DNA of 64,000 nucleotides from Conchocele bisecta (GCA_029237695.1 CM055271.1:31926462-31990461), one strand, 5' to 3'; positions 1-12,700 are shown, numbered from the stretch's first letter. A program made the numbers and translations. Notes: a model not told the origin generated them from the sequence alone.

Positions 1-386
1 AGGATGGTCTCCAGGAAGGTCGAACAATTAAATAATTTGGAAATTGACTCCGAAACCTGGCTAGATAGCTTGGAAATGATGTATTAACTAAGAAAACAAG
101 TTAGATTTTGAAAATAGACCGTCAAATGAATTTATTTTCTTCAAAAAATCTATGATTAGCCAACAGGTTAAATTCCCATAGGAAAATATTTTTTTGTCAC
201 AATAAAATCAATATTTTATTAAATAAAACAAAATTGGGGGGGGGGGGGGGGATGAAGTTTTTGTTATTGATAATTTATATATTTAATATGTGTAATAGCC
301 AAAAGTTCGTGGGCAGCAAAACGTGGATCAGACAGTAATTAAGTAGTGACTTTTCTGTACCAGTCTCAGTTGCATATTTATTATAG
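1..386. other. AT-rich non-coding sequence with poly-G tract
   Basis: No gene is seen. The sequence is AT-rich, with a pure G run at about 236-251 followed by AT-rich DNA. Parts (around 160-220) resemble the interior of the 1744-2244 element (shared words such as TTAAATTCCCATAG and AATAAAATCAATATT), so this may be an old relative of that repeat. The first foldback element begins at its right edge. Confidence 0.5.
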
Positions 387-741
387 GAATGAATGGCCTT
401 TTTGTGGAATTTATCGGGGTATAAACTTGGAAAAGTCGCGGGAATACTGGACGAAGGCCGAAAGGCCTCGTCCAGTATTCCCGCGACTTTTCCAAGTTTA
501 TATCCCCGATAAATTCCACAAAAAGGCCATTCATTCCGTATAATTCCAGCATTTGAAATAAATTCATCAAGAAAATGTGTTTATTTTCCGTTTTCTTAAG
601 AATTATTTTAACTGCGCCTCACGGTTACGGAAAGTAGTTCGGCGTGGGAGTTTACTGGGATATAAATTTTGGACAGAGACTTGCTACGAGCCAATCAAAT
701 GTTAGGGAATTGTGTAAATATATTTGTGCTGGAATTATTGC
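387..741 (-). mobile_element. Foldback element FB1, copy a, plus its ~200-bp partner unit
   Basis: Positions 387-540 form a long hairpin. GGAATGAATGGCC at the left is repeated inverted at the right, and the arms meet at a centre around AAGGCCGAAAGGCCT (about 455-468). The right arm is followed directly by a roughly 200-bp unit beginning ATTCCAGCATTTGAAATA and ending TGTGCTGGAATTATT (about 741), so this unit is bounded by inverted ATTCCAGCA words. The same hairpin-plus-unit pair recurs at 7786-8145, 50576-51095 and 62478-62695. It is probably a non-autonomous DNA transposon; no transposase is present. Short open frames across the arms are by-products of the palindrome. Confidence 0.8.
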
Positions 742-1257
742 ACTATTGCATTATAATTTTTATTTTAACATGTTATTACACCGTGCAAGTCTATTTTATG
801 CAATAACTATTCGTATGACCTAGGGTTTAGAAATACTATATACATGTACACATTTACAATGAAACTATTTTTCATAATCGTTTTCATCACTTTCTAGGCA
901 TATCTGAGACGCAGTCAGCCGTTAAATCATCACTCAAGTAAGATCCTCTATTCTCTTAGTATCCATGTAATCTTACAATGTCATACAAATGTAACATTTC
1001 ACTTTGTATATCTGTGTGATATTTATCCAGGCGACATAATCAATGAAACGTCATAGAGAAATGTTGGTAAAGACAATAGAACAATCTCTAAGATCACTAT
1101 GGCTGATCTGGGACATAACAAAGTGGACCATACGTGTGTACGATCGTGATGTATTTATCAATGTTTCACACGTTCTCTCAAAACATGTGAAACATATTTG
1201 AGCATGTGTTTATTTTATATGTATCTATATTCTACGATGGTACATGAATACACATCG
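742..1257. other. Intergenic, nothing recognised
   Basis: AT-rich DNA with stops in all frames. I see no transposon end, coding frame or RNA gene here. Confidence 0.4.
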
Positions 1258-1500
1258 GGGGGCCGTTTCACTAAACTTCATACGACTAATATATTCGTAA
1301 GTGCTAAAGTATGATAGTCTGTAAATTTCACATTAACACTGTTTTCTTGTAAATAATTGTTGGATTTACATTTATTGAGCATAGGCTGCATATGCAGCCT
1401 ATGCTCAATAAATGTAAATCCATCAATTCAAATTTGCAGGCGATTCTAAATTTGCGCTTACGAACATTTTAGTCGCAAGAAGTTTAGTGAAACGGCCCCC
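1258..1500. mobile_element. MITE with GGGGGCCGTTTCACTAAACT termini and a 60-bp perfect palindrome
   Basis: The left end GGGGGCCGTTTCACTAAACT (from 1258) is matched by its inverse at the right end (1480-1500), giving about 20-bp terminal inverted repeats. The interior carries a perfect 60-bp palindrome with no loop at 1362-1421 (centre GCATATGC). A second copy at 22986-23660 has the same ends but lacks the central palindrome arm and is split by another MITE. No coding capacity. The superfamily is not assigned. Confidence 0.8.
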
Positions 1501-1743
1501 GGGTGTTTTCGTTTGTTTGTTTGTTTGTCATTGTACAATTTCGAAGACTATATTGTTTAAGACTGAATTTCTTGTGTAAAAAACCATTGGGCACAGTATA
1601 TATTTTCACTATTCATTTACACAATGAAATTCTAGTATTTAGGTGTAGTTTGTAATTGTTTGCAAGTTGTGTATGTGTATGTAAATTAACTGGTACGTGA
1701 AAATGTGTATTTTCTTTCGTAGTCGGTGTAAACCCATTAGTTA

Positions 1744-2244
1744 CTGTCTGTTTCACGAAACCTGCCCAAATCTTACGGCCATATAAACAATACTTATGAA
1801 TGAGCTTTCTTTTTATTTCGTTAAATTTTGTCAAATATTTATTGCAAAAAAACACACAACAATTTCTCCATATTAGATCCCCATAGACATCTTCAGATGT
1901 CTCTGGGGGTTTAACATGGGGATTTTTGTCTAATTTCAGAAATAGTGGACCGATTTTTAAAATGTAACTTTTGTTTTCCTTGTTAGACCATTTCCAAGCT
2001 ATCTAGCTAGATTTCAGAATCAAATTTTCGTTTTTCGACTCCTCCTCCACCTCTTTTTTCGCCATGTTAAATTCCCATAGAGAACTAATTTTTCGTAATA
2101 AAATCAATATTGGACCAAATTTCACGAAATAAAAAGAAGGTTCATTCTTAAATTTTGATAAAATTTAATATTATCGAAAAAAAAGATTGTGTTTGCATTG
2201 TTTATATGGCCGTAAAATGAGGGCAGGTTTCGTGAAACAGACAG
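1744..2244. mobile_element. 501-bp TIR element with TA target duplication
   Basis: The ends are CTGTCTGTTTCACGAAACCT (from 1744) and its inverse ending at 2244; the inverted repeat continues about 50 bp, through CGGCCATATAAAC on the left and GTTTATATGGCCG on the right. Both sides are flanked by TA (1742-1743 and 2245-2246), which suggests a Tc1/mariner-like TA duplication. The interior is AT-rich and non-coding. The element is a MITE or foldback derivative. Confidence 0.75.
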
Positions 2245-2356
2245 TAGGTTGTGAAGTCCGATGAGGTGGAAGACTCGGATCTCAGACAAGTAAATTGCCG
2301 ATTATAAAAATGATTCACACCCACCCATTTCTGTAGACTTTATAGCGTTAAACCGA

Positions 2357-2603
2357 TATACGTGGCTGTGAATGGAGAAATGAGGCTTATGGGTTTTGCG
2401 GCCAGTGTAGATCCAGATCAGCCTGTGCATCCGCACAGTCTGATCAGGATCTGAACTATTCGCCATTCCACCAATGAAACACCCGACATGTTTCTATCAA
2501 GCAATACAGATCGTTGTCAGGCTACAGGATTGTGATATTTGATGAGGAGCTACACTGATCACAAAACCCATAAGCTCCATTTATCCAGCCACGACCACAT
2601 ATA
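2357..2603. mobile_element. MITE-T copy (TATATGTGGCTGTGACTGGA ends)
   Basis: The element begins TATACGTGGCTGTGAATGG and ends with the inverse (CCACATATA at about 2603). Subterminal inverted sequences continue inward: GGCTTATGGGTTTTG at the left and CAAAACCCATAAGC at the right, then TGATCAGG-type words. Full or partial copies of the family lie at 16928-17182, 37268-37502, 51727-51830 and 56727-57345. No open frame. TA-type insertion is likely but was not proved for this copy. Confidence 0.75.
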
Positions 2604-3008
2604 GTCGACAGAAATGTGCGTATGTGCCGTGAAACACGGTGCCGTGAAACATTTTTGATATTCAGTCAATACAATTTTTGCATTTTACAGCCATTTGTAG
2701 GTGTTGACGGGATAAATAGAACAGTAGGTTAGTGCCGTGAATGGGAAAAAATATCTGGCGCGGCACGGAAACGGGATGTGCTCGGCAGAGCCTCGCCCAT
2801 CCCGTTTCCTGAGCCTTGCCAGATATTTTTTCCCATTCACGGCACTTTTTAACCTACTATTCTCTATCTATTTTCCTTATTTCTGAAGCAAAGTATATGT
2901 TGTGACCATGAGTGGTCACAATATATACTTCTGATGAGAAATAAAGAAATTATTGAACCTTGCCGGATATTTTTTCCCATTCACGGAACTCACCTACTAT
3001 TCTCTATA
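2604..3008. mobile_element. Foldback element FB2, copy a, with FB3-like hairpin inside
   Basis: The sequence GTGCCGTGAATGGGAAAAAA (about 2732) is inverted at about 2825-2845, with AAACGGGATG and CATCCCGTTT inside the arms. A second partial right arm lies at 2955-2998. Between them a small GTGACCATGAGTGGTCAC hairpin (about 2902-2919) resembles the FB3 family. The left flank has GTGCCGTGAAACACGGTGCC and a TGACGGGATAAATAGA boundary shared with the copies at 5978-6245 and 52575-53010. Confidence 0.75.
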
Positions 3009-3711
3009 TACGTGCATAGGAGGCAGTAAAGACAATTTGTTCGGCTTTTTTTCTCACTTATTGATGCATGTATATTAATTTTAATGTATTTATAGACCTC
3101 GGTCCGTTACTTCAACCTGTGGCCTGCCCTGAAACACCGTACCGCCTAGCCGTTGACGTAGCTAAATAGAGGATCTCAAACGAGAGCAGGCAGAAAACTT
3201 GGAGATATCCGATATGTTTCAGTGTAAAGATGGCATTTACTATTTTCGCATTTTAGTCGGTGTCAGAAAGTGAAAATATATACATTTGCTGAAATTTTTT
3301 CTATAGTCTTGAATTTTGTGTTTATTTTCATTCTGAGACATAGTACATTAACAAACAAATTGGTACCATTTTTTTCCCATCACTATCTTGGCCGGCATCT
3401 TTAATTCAAAATGGCCACCATTATTGTTAATAACGCTGTATAGGTGTGAGTTTTTGCTAGATAATTTTGTTATGATCTGATGATTGTTTATATATTTGTA
3501 ACTTATACATTTTTGGATAGTGTTTGAACACACTAATCAGAAACTTAATTTTGAAATGTTGTCCAATACATAGAGGGCAGCCATCTTGGATTTCAAAATG
3601 GCCACCAATCCAAAATATAGTTTACAATATCATTGTTCATATATTATGTCAAAATGGCCGCCAAGACAAGTAATTGTTTGTACGTTTTTATATAATTCAG
3701 TGTTTCTTCTT
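3009..3711. other. Non-coding; several AAAATGGCCACC motifs
   Basis: No gene is seen. The stretch contains CAAAATGGCCACC at 3407 and 3594 and CAAAATGGCCGCC at about 3650, plus CAGCCATCTTGG at about 3579. They resemble the YY1 core (GCCATNTTG on one strand). Apart from these the sequence is AT-rich and unremarkable. Confidence 0.45.
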
Positions 3712-4171
3712 TAAAGGTACATGCCCACTCAACAGGCCCAAACTGTTCTTTATAGGAATTAAATAAGTGTATAATTGTGTCACTATTCCACCAGTTCTAA
3801 AATTTACAAATGCCCGCTATACAGATATAATCATTTAGTAATATGTATTTAGTGATAGTGACACGCGGTGGTATCAGGCTATTTTCATATGAAAATGAGG
3901 CACCTGAAAAAAATAATATTTTCGATAGATTATAAAGTATGATCATTGCACATCAAACCATAAATACAGAGAATAAATAATGAGGTCCGTTAATATTTTA
4001 AGGAAACATGGTTAACGCCCCTGATATCAGTGTGTACATTTACGTCCGATATAAAATGTATAATAATGACAATCAATACGTGGGATAATGGTGAATGTAT
4101 GTTTATTTTGCCAGAAAGTGTCTCAGATGATGTCTCTGATGTAAAGAACATTTTGTGCCTACTGAGTGTTA
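3712..4171. mobile_element. MITE-A copy (TAAAGGTACATGCCCACTCA ends)
   Basis: The left end TTAAAGGTACATGCCCACTC is clear. The right end reads AAAGAACATTTTGTGCCTAC and TGAGTG, then diverges before the terminal GGGCATGTACC, so the last bases are mutated or lost. The interior shares long blocks with the copies at 19294-19735, 23094-23600, 48905-50560 and 61376-62386 (for example GTGTCACTATTCCACCAGTT and the GAGGCACCTGAAAAAA word). Non-coding. Confidence 0.7.
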
Positions 4172-4875
4172 AACATGTTAAATGACATAAAGTATATGAC
4201 TACCAGCACAAAGACTAGTTATGGTATTATTATTATTTGAAATATATTACTAAATAACAAACATATGTAATGTGAAATGCTTTAAATAATTCAAAATGGC
4301 CACCATATAAGCAGAATATTAGTTGGCATTACTGCATCTTCAACTTACCCAAATATTATTTTGATGTTGTTTCAAGTGCATAAATATGTGTCATCAATCA
4401 ATCAATCAATATATATTTGTGTCACTGTGTGTATTATAACATAGACTGGCACAAATGGTTAATAGATAGTAGAACTCTAATATGGCTGTTAATATTTACC
4501 TCTATTATATATCTGCTATCAAATGACTGTGGTACTCATCATTACATGTGTCATCACGTTGATTTTATGCATGAAACATGAACTATATACCTTTAATAAT
4601 ACGATAAGAAACACCTTGAGCGATTAAAATCAATAAACAAGTAAGTAATCCAATGTGTCCTCCAACATGTCACCATTCTATAAATGTATTCGTGTTATTG
4701 ATTGCAGTGACAGTAACATAGTACACATGACAGAAAACATACATAATGTACCTAATATGGCCTTCTGTGGCAAACATTCAAGATTTTCGATAACTACTGT
4801 GCTTGTTGAATAATAAGCTCTTCGTTTAATTACACATTGAGTATATTAGCAGAATATTCATTTATGTAATTGTGT
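4172..4875. other. AT-rich non-coding sequence
   Basis: No gene is recognised. It contains a short AATC tetranucleotide run (about 4395-4410) and one TCAAAATGGCCACC motif (4291-4305). Confidence 0.4.
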
Positions 4876-5165
4876 TTACGGTCTGTCAACAGCTAACGTC
4901 AGTTTAGGGTGGGTTAGCGGGGTCGAAAGCCATATTCCACTAAAACGAACTGAGGGGGTCACACAATCAGAAATGAATATTTACAGGAAAATATATATTC
5001 AGCTTTGAAATTAGAATAAGCTGATCTAGTGCCAGGTCCTCACCATACCAGTCGCTTAGCCCCAAAGCCCTAAAAGTAATATAATTAGTACTAATCCTAC
5101 TACATTTATAATGGGATTCAACTCTCAAGTAACAAGGAAGTAAAACACGTACCTAATCGTCTCTG
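4876..5165 (-). repeat. Rep-G family fragment (reverse orientation)
   Basis: The block from GTCTGTCAACAGCTAACG through TAATGGGATTCAACTCTC matches, in reverse orientation, the repeat at 39685-40140 and 51895-52330 (shared AGGTCCTCACCATACCAG and TAGTACTAATCCTACTAC, with diverged spacing). This copy is heavily mutated. No protein is encoded. Confidence 0.6.
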
Positions 5166-5977
5166 AAAGCAGGGATATTGTTATTCCGTATGAAAGGCAT
5201 CATGAAATACCCTTCATATACTTCCAACCAACCTCCAATTTAGCAGACAATTCAGACTTATCATGACATCATATGATTAATATAGTTTACTGCATTCGAT
5301 CAGATGTTAATATTACTCAAACATGTTGTACATGTATATTCACGACACCTTTGATGCCTATGACAGTTATAAAATCAATAGTCTTGTGTGATGAAGTAAC
5401 TAAGAGCATTTTGATTTTGTTTAATCCAGATTATTGGTCATTGACACACATGTGATCAGCTCAATCTTTGAAATGATCTGTCGGTCTTCAGGGGTTCAAC
5501 ATATGGAAGATGGGCATTCTATATGCATTGGCCTAAACTGGAAGAATACCAACCAAACAGATAACTTAACCCAGATGAAAGTATTGAATGCTAATCTAGG
5601 GACAGAAGTTGGATATTCGAACATGAGAACACAAAGTAATGGCCATATAATAATTAAATAATACAATAGTCGTTATTCACACGATACCATACGAGTTCCA
5701 AAAATATATGGCTTGCAAACTGGTGTCATGACGATCACATGACGGTCCTGTCAGAATATCACATTTTATAAACACCAGTTGTTAAAGAAATATCCTCCAA
5801 ATATATTCACATTTCACGTGTATGCATTATTTTAATTATTATCATCTGTGTAATATATATATCACAATTCCCAGCACTGGGATATATTTGCAAGTCCTAC
5901 ATGGACAGTATGTATACAATGTCATCCTCTTAAACACAAGACAAACTTGACTCAAACAACCTATGAGCAACAGTCGC
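5166..5977. other. Intergenic, nothing recognised
   Basis: AT-rich DNA. Two overlapping 60-75-codon open frames around 5273-5661 have no recognisable motif and sit between repeats, so I do not call them genes. Confidence 0.4.
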
Positions 5978-6245
5978 AGTAAATAGAGAATAGTAGGTTA
6001 GTGCCGTGAATGGGAAAAATATCTGGCAAGGCTCATGAAACGTGATGGGCGAGCACATCCCGTTTCCTTGTCGCGCCAGATATTTTTTCCCATTCACGGC
6101 ACTAACCTACTATTCTATTTATCCAGTCAACACCTAACAATTTCTTTAAAATGCAAATATAGTATTGACTGGATATCAAAAATGTTTCACGGCACTGTGT
6201 TTCACGGCACATACGCACTGTGTCGACGGGATAAAATAAGGTGGA
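5978..6245. mobile_element. Foldback element FB2, copy b
   Basis: AGTGCCGTGAATGGGAAAAA (about 6000) is inverted at 6085-6110, and the TAGGTTAGTGCC edge is inverted as GGCACTAACCTA. The right flank carries the family's TGACTGGATATCAAAAATG and GTGTTTCACGGCACATACG block, here reverse-complemented relative to 2610-2690. Confidence 0.75.
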
Positions 6246-6679
6246 TAGTTGCCGAGAAGGGAACTGCCTCTTCCATAACATAGTAGGTTGATGGTACAGG
6301 GTGCTTAGCCATACATCTGAGGAAGCTATTGGTGCATGTAATATCCCAATGTATGTCCAAAACTGTTGATGCCATCTACAGAGCTTTCGTCGAAATTGTG
6401 ACAGCTCGGTCTAACATTCCACTATGTACAGTGGGTCATACAAATACGTCGATTTGCCGCAGGAGTACATAAGGATTTAGTGTTTGGCATATATGTAATA
6501 AGTAAACGTGTACATAATGCTTCCATAGTAAGTTAGCACGTTTAGTATATGTATGTGATTGTTATGATATGATGGAATGTACAACCAAATCAAATACAAA
6601 CTATTAAAGTAACACAGTAGACGATATGAAATGGAATGTGTTACATATGGTCTTGAATGTATTTATTGTTACTCTAATT
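6246..6679. other. Intergenic, nothing recognised
   Basis: No repeat boundary, gene or RNA could be identified in this stretch. Confidence 0.35.
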
Positions 6680-7095
6680 TCTTTAACGGCCTGGCAATAG
6701 CTGAGATAATTTTAGTCAGGGTTAATGGGACCGAATCTCTTATTTCACTCGTAAGAACGGATGGGGGATCCTAAAATCAGATGAGAATAATTGCACAAAA
6801 ATAAATATTCAACCCTGAAATTAGAATAACCTGATCCGTAAGTAAGTCCTCAGTAAGCCAGAGTCATATGGCCCCATCCCCTAAATATAATATGATTACT
6901 ACTATGTTACAAGTCTTATATGTTGAACAATACTTGAATACCAAGAATTGTTCAACATAACCGGCTGTAACTCTCACGAATCCGAAATCGAAACATGTAT
7001 CTGAGGACCAAATCAGGAATTTTGCCATTTTGTTAAGGTTTCAATCCAGTTAAACCGGCTGGCCTAATGTGACACATATCTGTTGACAGGCCGTT
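6680..7095 (-). repeat. Rep-G family copy with short inverted ends
   Basis: This is a reverse-oriented copy of the repeat at 39685-40140. It is bounded by TTTAACGGCCTGGCAATAGC on the left and CTGTTGACAGGCCGTTAAA on the right, so the two ends are inverted copies around AACGGCCTG. The internal words AACCTGATCC, AAGTCCTCAGTAAGCCAGAG and ATATGATTACTACTATG are family-specific. It is non-coding and could be a SINE or MITE; the (AAAC)n tail on other copies favours a retroposon. Confidence 0.6.
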
Positions 7096-7785
7096 AAACA
7101 TCATTAAATAAATAACTACATTTCCCGTTACATAGTGTACGTATGAACCAATTATAATGAATAGGAAGTAATAAAAAATGCTCGCAACATCCATTATTCA
7201 CCGATTTTGTAACAGTTGATTGATGTGAAAAGGTATACCAGCCTAACATTAAATCTGAATATCAAGAAAAACATTATCCTTTATAATACATGCCTTATGC
7301 AATTTAAATTCCACCAAGTGTGATTTTCTGGGAAACAAACGCCAGTACTTTACATGAAACAAAAACTTAAATGTGAAAACAACAGCAAAGCAGATGTATA
7401 TGATTAACAATACAGGCCACCAATTAGATACTGTATTGTATAAAACTGCCATTTAGATGGCATACATATAACTACATGCACATTAGTGTTGACCAAACAG
7501 AGCGGTAATCATAAGAACATGAATGTCCTTGTGCGCTATACTAATGTGTCATATAGTGTGTCATGCCTGGCTGGCATGGTTAAATATCATATCAATGTCA
7601 ATATTGCATATCAAACACAAACTTTCTATCATCATAAACACTGATATTGCTGATTTAAATTACAGGTACCCAATTGGAACATGTCAAAGTATGCTAAATG
7701 TGGTGGCCATCTTGAATTTTCAAATTACAGAATAGTGTTATTGCTTACACATGTGGCTAATATATTTATTTAATCGATATCGTAC
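7096..7785. other. Intergenic, nothing recognised
   Basis: AT-rich; one GGTGGCCATCTTGAA motif at about 7701. No coding frame carries a recognisable domain. Confidence 0.35.
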
Positions 7786-8148
7786 ATAAAATTCCAGCAC
7801 AAAACTATTTACACAATTCCCTAACATTTGATTGGCCAGTAGCATGTCTCTGTCCAAAATTTATATCCCAGCCTCCCATGCCGAACTACTTTCCGTAACC
7901 GTGAGGCGCAGTCAAAATAATTCTCAAGAAAACGGAAAATAAACCCATTTTATTGATGAATTTATTTCAAATGCTGGAATTATACGGAATGAATGGCCTT
8001 TTTGTGGAATTTATCGGGGATATAAACTTGGAAAAGTCGCGGGAATACTGGACGAGGCCTTCCGGCCTTCGTCTAGTATTCTCGCGACTTTTCCAAGTTT
8101 GTACCCCGATAAATTCCACAAAAAGGCCATTCATTCCTATAATAAACA
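7786..8148 (+). mobile_element. Foldback element FB1, copy b, with partner unit
   Basis: The partner unit (ATTCCAGCACAAAACTATTT at about 7791, ending AAATGCTGGAATTATA at about 7983) is followed by the hairpin 7988-8143, whose arms are GGAATGAATGGCC and GGCCATTCATTCC and whose centre is GGCCTTCCGGCCTTC. The order is the mirror image of copy a, so the pair has inserted in the opposite orientation. Confidence 0.8.
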
Positions 8149-9790
8149 TATCACATTTCTAATCAAAACCGTTGCTATTCTCTTGCTGATGAAATTGTTT
8201 GATTAGAACGGTGGCCATTTTGAAATACAAATCTATATACACAACACTTTAATTTCATTATTCACATCGTGCTACATGTTCAAATGGCAAATATCATTTG
8301 CTGCATGATTCTGTTGATATTTATCCATTTTATCATTCAAATTGCTTATATTCAATTGAAACTAACACACAATGTAGTGTTATGGCGGCCATTTTGAATT
8401 TTAAAATAGCACATGTACCTGTTATTGAACAGAAATGTAACTACATGTATTTCATTTTTGTTATATATATATATCCTATAAATAATGTGAATAACTTGTG
8501 GTAGAAAATGTTCTTATTCTCTTGGTAAAAAGAGTATAAGGATCTTGAATGACGGCCATTTTAAAATTCAAGGTGGCCGCCACATGTGTGATCGAAATAA
8601 ATGGTACCAATTAGCAAAAATTTCATAAGGTTCACCTTTTAACACCGAGTATATAATTGAGAAATATCGACAGAGAAAAATAATTTTTATCCTAGCAACA
8701 CAACTATTATAGATATGTCTTATGATATAATATTAGGTTCCTGCACTTTGTAAACACTTCATATTACCAAACGGGAGCACATTATAATAGTTGCAGTAAG
8801 TATACAGAGTCACTGATGCTTCTAATGACGTATACAACATGATGACGTCAACGTCAATACATTAATGTTCTGTCGCGCCAGTACGGATGTCAGTTGGAAC
8901 GTCTCCATTGTATTTAATACTTTGGCATAATACGAATACATACTTATAGACCTTCAGCCAGCAATAACTCCCTCGCCTCCCCCCCACATGTGGGAATTTT
9001 GGTGAGCATGATTTTCGGATTCAGTAGCCGATTGTCTATCAATCCTGGTTGTCTGCGCTCAAAAAGCCGCTGAATGAACAAATGGCGGCCATTATATTGT
9101 TTTATTAAGGACTGTTAACTTTCAGTCTGTTCAATATTAACCGGGTAAATTGCTATAATTAAGTCACAATTTGAATGTAAAATGATTTAGAATACATCTT
9201 ACATTTCATTACATCCGTAAATGGCAACATTTTTCAAACATATTTCAAAATGGCTGCCGAAATAGGCTGTTTTACAACATTGTTCTGCGAGTCGTGTGCT
9301 GTTACGAACAAATACAGACATTAATACAGTTGAAACACATATACATTGCTTTCCCTCATAACTAAATAGAAACTACAGGAGATAATGATGCAATATCCTT
9401 CCACAATTGTCAGAACAGTCAAAATGGCTGCCAAAATGTTCTTGTTTTGTTCTATTCTTTACTGTATAAGTTGTTATAAACAGCATTTCATGCATCTATT
9501 ACATGTATACATACCAGTTACTATTACATGTATACACATCAAATCATGTGATAGCATATACATATACAAGTATACAATGATACAATGATACAATTATATC
9601 TTCAAAATGGCCGCCAAAATGATCAGATGTTCAATAATATTGATGATGAAGCTGCAGTTTTAAGTAATTAAATAACTAACATTGTTATGTGTAGAGTGTG
9701 ATATTCTGCTTATTTTCAAATACGGATGTATATTGAAGAAATGTTTCAAAGTGTGTCCAAAATGGATTGACTGTTGACAAGGAATACAAT
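8149..9790. other. Non-coding stretch with repeated GGCGGCCATTTTG motifs
   Basis: No gene is seen. AAAATGGC(C/T)GCC or its complement occurs at about 8211, 8384, 8551, 8570, 9081, 9246, 9419 and 9603, spaced 20 to 500 bp and on both strands. They match the YY1 consensus, but may instead be relics of one diverged repeat family. Confidence 0.45.
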
Positions 9791-12700
9791 GTTATTAATG
9801 TTAACGAGCACATTTCTCACAATCAATTAAGCGAGCATGATGATCATTGGCCAAGTCAGTATGTAGTATGGTATGATGAATGGTATGAGTATGCTCATTG
9901 AAAACATGCATGGCTTTCTCCCACATTAAGCATCCCGCATATGTCTTCACATGTGACAATAATATAAATTAACCCTTGGTCGTGAACATTGGAAAATAAA
10001 TACAATACATGGTAACGATATGTAAGTCATGCAGTCAATGGTGTAATCAGTTCTACAGTAACCACTACATGTACTGTATTCATTCTTATAATTAAACATT
10101 ATTGAAATTTATACACCAAAAACCTAACCATAATTATACAGTGTCACCATGACGGTCGATCAGATTCAAGATCATGGTCGCTTTTGCAATTAGGAGATGT
10201 GATATTTACGGATCTATATGTACACTTTTAATGCAGCTTAAATTTCTAAAAATAGTTGATAATACCCTTAGTCCGAGGAGGTCCCGCATCTTGCGATGAC
10301 ACCAAACTCTGCTAGCCCATGACATGCATATACTCGAATACATGCCTCTGGTTGCTATAGTAATGGAATATGAGTGTCCATCAGCGGTGTAATAAATTTG
10401 AAAGACAACCATAGTGATTGTTATGCTGATTCAATGCCACATATGGGTATATGGAGGCAAAGACGTGTATATTAGCTACAAACTACGTGGGGTATGTATG
10501 TGCTAAACAGGTACAATGTAAATATAATTTTGCATTCAGTAAATAAATGTACACACGGTACATGACTACAGAGTTGTTTGATCATTAGAATGACATTACC
10601 TGTTGTCAAATAGAGAAATATTTATTCCGACGACACCAAAGAGCCAGCAAAATACATAACTGTGGTACAATGCGGCAGAAAACGCCTTCCACAAACCTGA
10701 TCCTTAAGGTCTGCGTAAATAGTGAGAATGCCATGTAGAAAATAGTTAAATGGCATAGTAAAATCCAAAATTTAATATGTCTCGATAGAGGCTATGTGAT
10801 ATTGTTTAGATCAACATGTTGATACATTGCATAATATGTTATGGAGATACGTTATCATTCATGGGGATTTAAACGTATATTGACGGTTCTATGAGTGTGT
10901 GTGGCTACACGTGGTAGATACTTATTAAATTGGACTATATCTATGTTTAAATACCCCGGTTTGGCTTTTTCAGACTACATACATAATAATATTGGCTTGT
11001 ATATTGTATATTGTTCTATAATTATATAAATGAGCTTGGAGGACATATCAGGCGTGGAACAGGGGGGGGGGGGGGGGGTGTTCAGGGGTCCGGACCCCTC
11101 CCCCCCCCCTGCTCCCGACAAAAAAGAAAGATGAAAATCTACAATACTCGAATAGTTGGATGACTTTTTTCGTGGCCTAGGTGTCAGGAAATCGCATCTG
11201 CGGCGATCTGGCATTTAAACATTTCCTGGGGGAGGACACCCAGACCCTCCAAATTTACGATACGATGTTATGCAGCTATATGCCAATCGGAACTATTATA
11301 AGTTGATTACAAACCTACATCCTTTTTGATTTTTGGTAATTTGACACACCAGGTGTAGAATAACACGTGTGCTATAATTAAGAACACCGAATGCAAATTA
11401 TGAAATGGTATACCAACCTTACAGGTTATCAAGTGTCACTATTATAAAATCATGGTTAACTATTTACTTACAACGCCTCATTTACAAAATACAATATCGT
11501 CATGGGTCAATCTCAAATAAGACTAATGGAGCAATATACCTGCATGTATTAGGCAATGGTCATGATGCATGCACTGGTGTGCACTTGCACTGGTAATGTT
11601 TGACGGTCATACACATTGGAACACACATGTTCTCGTAGTGTATTTCAGTAGTCATACAAGTTATACATATTTACTACATAGATGATTTTATAAGTACATG
11701 TGCCAACTACACATTTGAATCCTGTTCCTGCTGATGACTCAGAATTGGTTGACGGAATATTATTAGAATGCACGATAAATAGTGTGTACATTATTTGGAA
11801 CCGGGATATATCTCAGTTTCATCGGTTCTACTACCTAATTTTATTTTTATGTCGCACCAACTCATTTACTTGCTGGCTGTCATCTTGAAAGTGTATAACA
11901 ATATATTTGATCTGTTTTACTCCAGCTTAGCTTGCTTGTATTATTTACAGCTATCTTAATGTTCTGTATTTTAGTACTTACTGTCATAGAAGAAGAAGAA
12001 GAAGAGTTTATTGACATAAACTATATACAGTTTCTAGTCATAATAACTTGCTCAATTTCTAGCAATATATGAATAACATGATAGGTAATGAGTGAAACAT
12101 GATATTAGTTGCATGAGTTTGAAGAAGTAAGTATTTTGAGGGTGGAAATTGCTTAACAACTGTTCATAAATTGCAAAATTACATGTGCATGTATAATTGT
12201 TGTCGTTGCCACTATTGGAGAACCCGTGTTGTCCGATAGTGTCAAGTACAACGATTTAACATGGTGGTTGGTGGAATAAGCTGTGATATGTAACGGAGTA
12301 CGGCGGAGTAGGCTGTCGGCTGTCAAATGGGAACCCAAAACGCCTGTCACCAGCGTGAGGTCAATCTCGGCTGCGCACTCACACATTCTGTATGGTGTAT
12401 GACGGAGGTCGTGTTGTTTAAAATAGTTTGATCCGTTATAGTACTCAGCTGTCAGGGATTAGACTGTGTGAATGAGCTGCCGTGACGTTCCCCACCCCGG
12501 CTGGACACGCCCCAAAATCCCACGTGACTGCCCACGCACATAATTCAAACAATTTGGAGCTGTGGTGTATAATTCATGACTATCTATACTATAACCAGTG
12601 TAGCCCCAGGTCTGAACGCTCTCAAATGTGCGTCAAGACCAGGAATCACACTGCGTTGTACACTATTGCATAGTACATATCCATTAGAAGAATGTATGTG

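Noticed and set aside
328..570. Conserved 65-140 codon frames over FB1 copies (also near 7953, 34146)
   Set aside because: They read across the palindrome arms on both strands and break differently in every copy; conservation is due to the repeat, not a protein.
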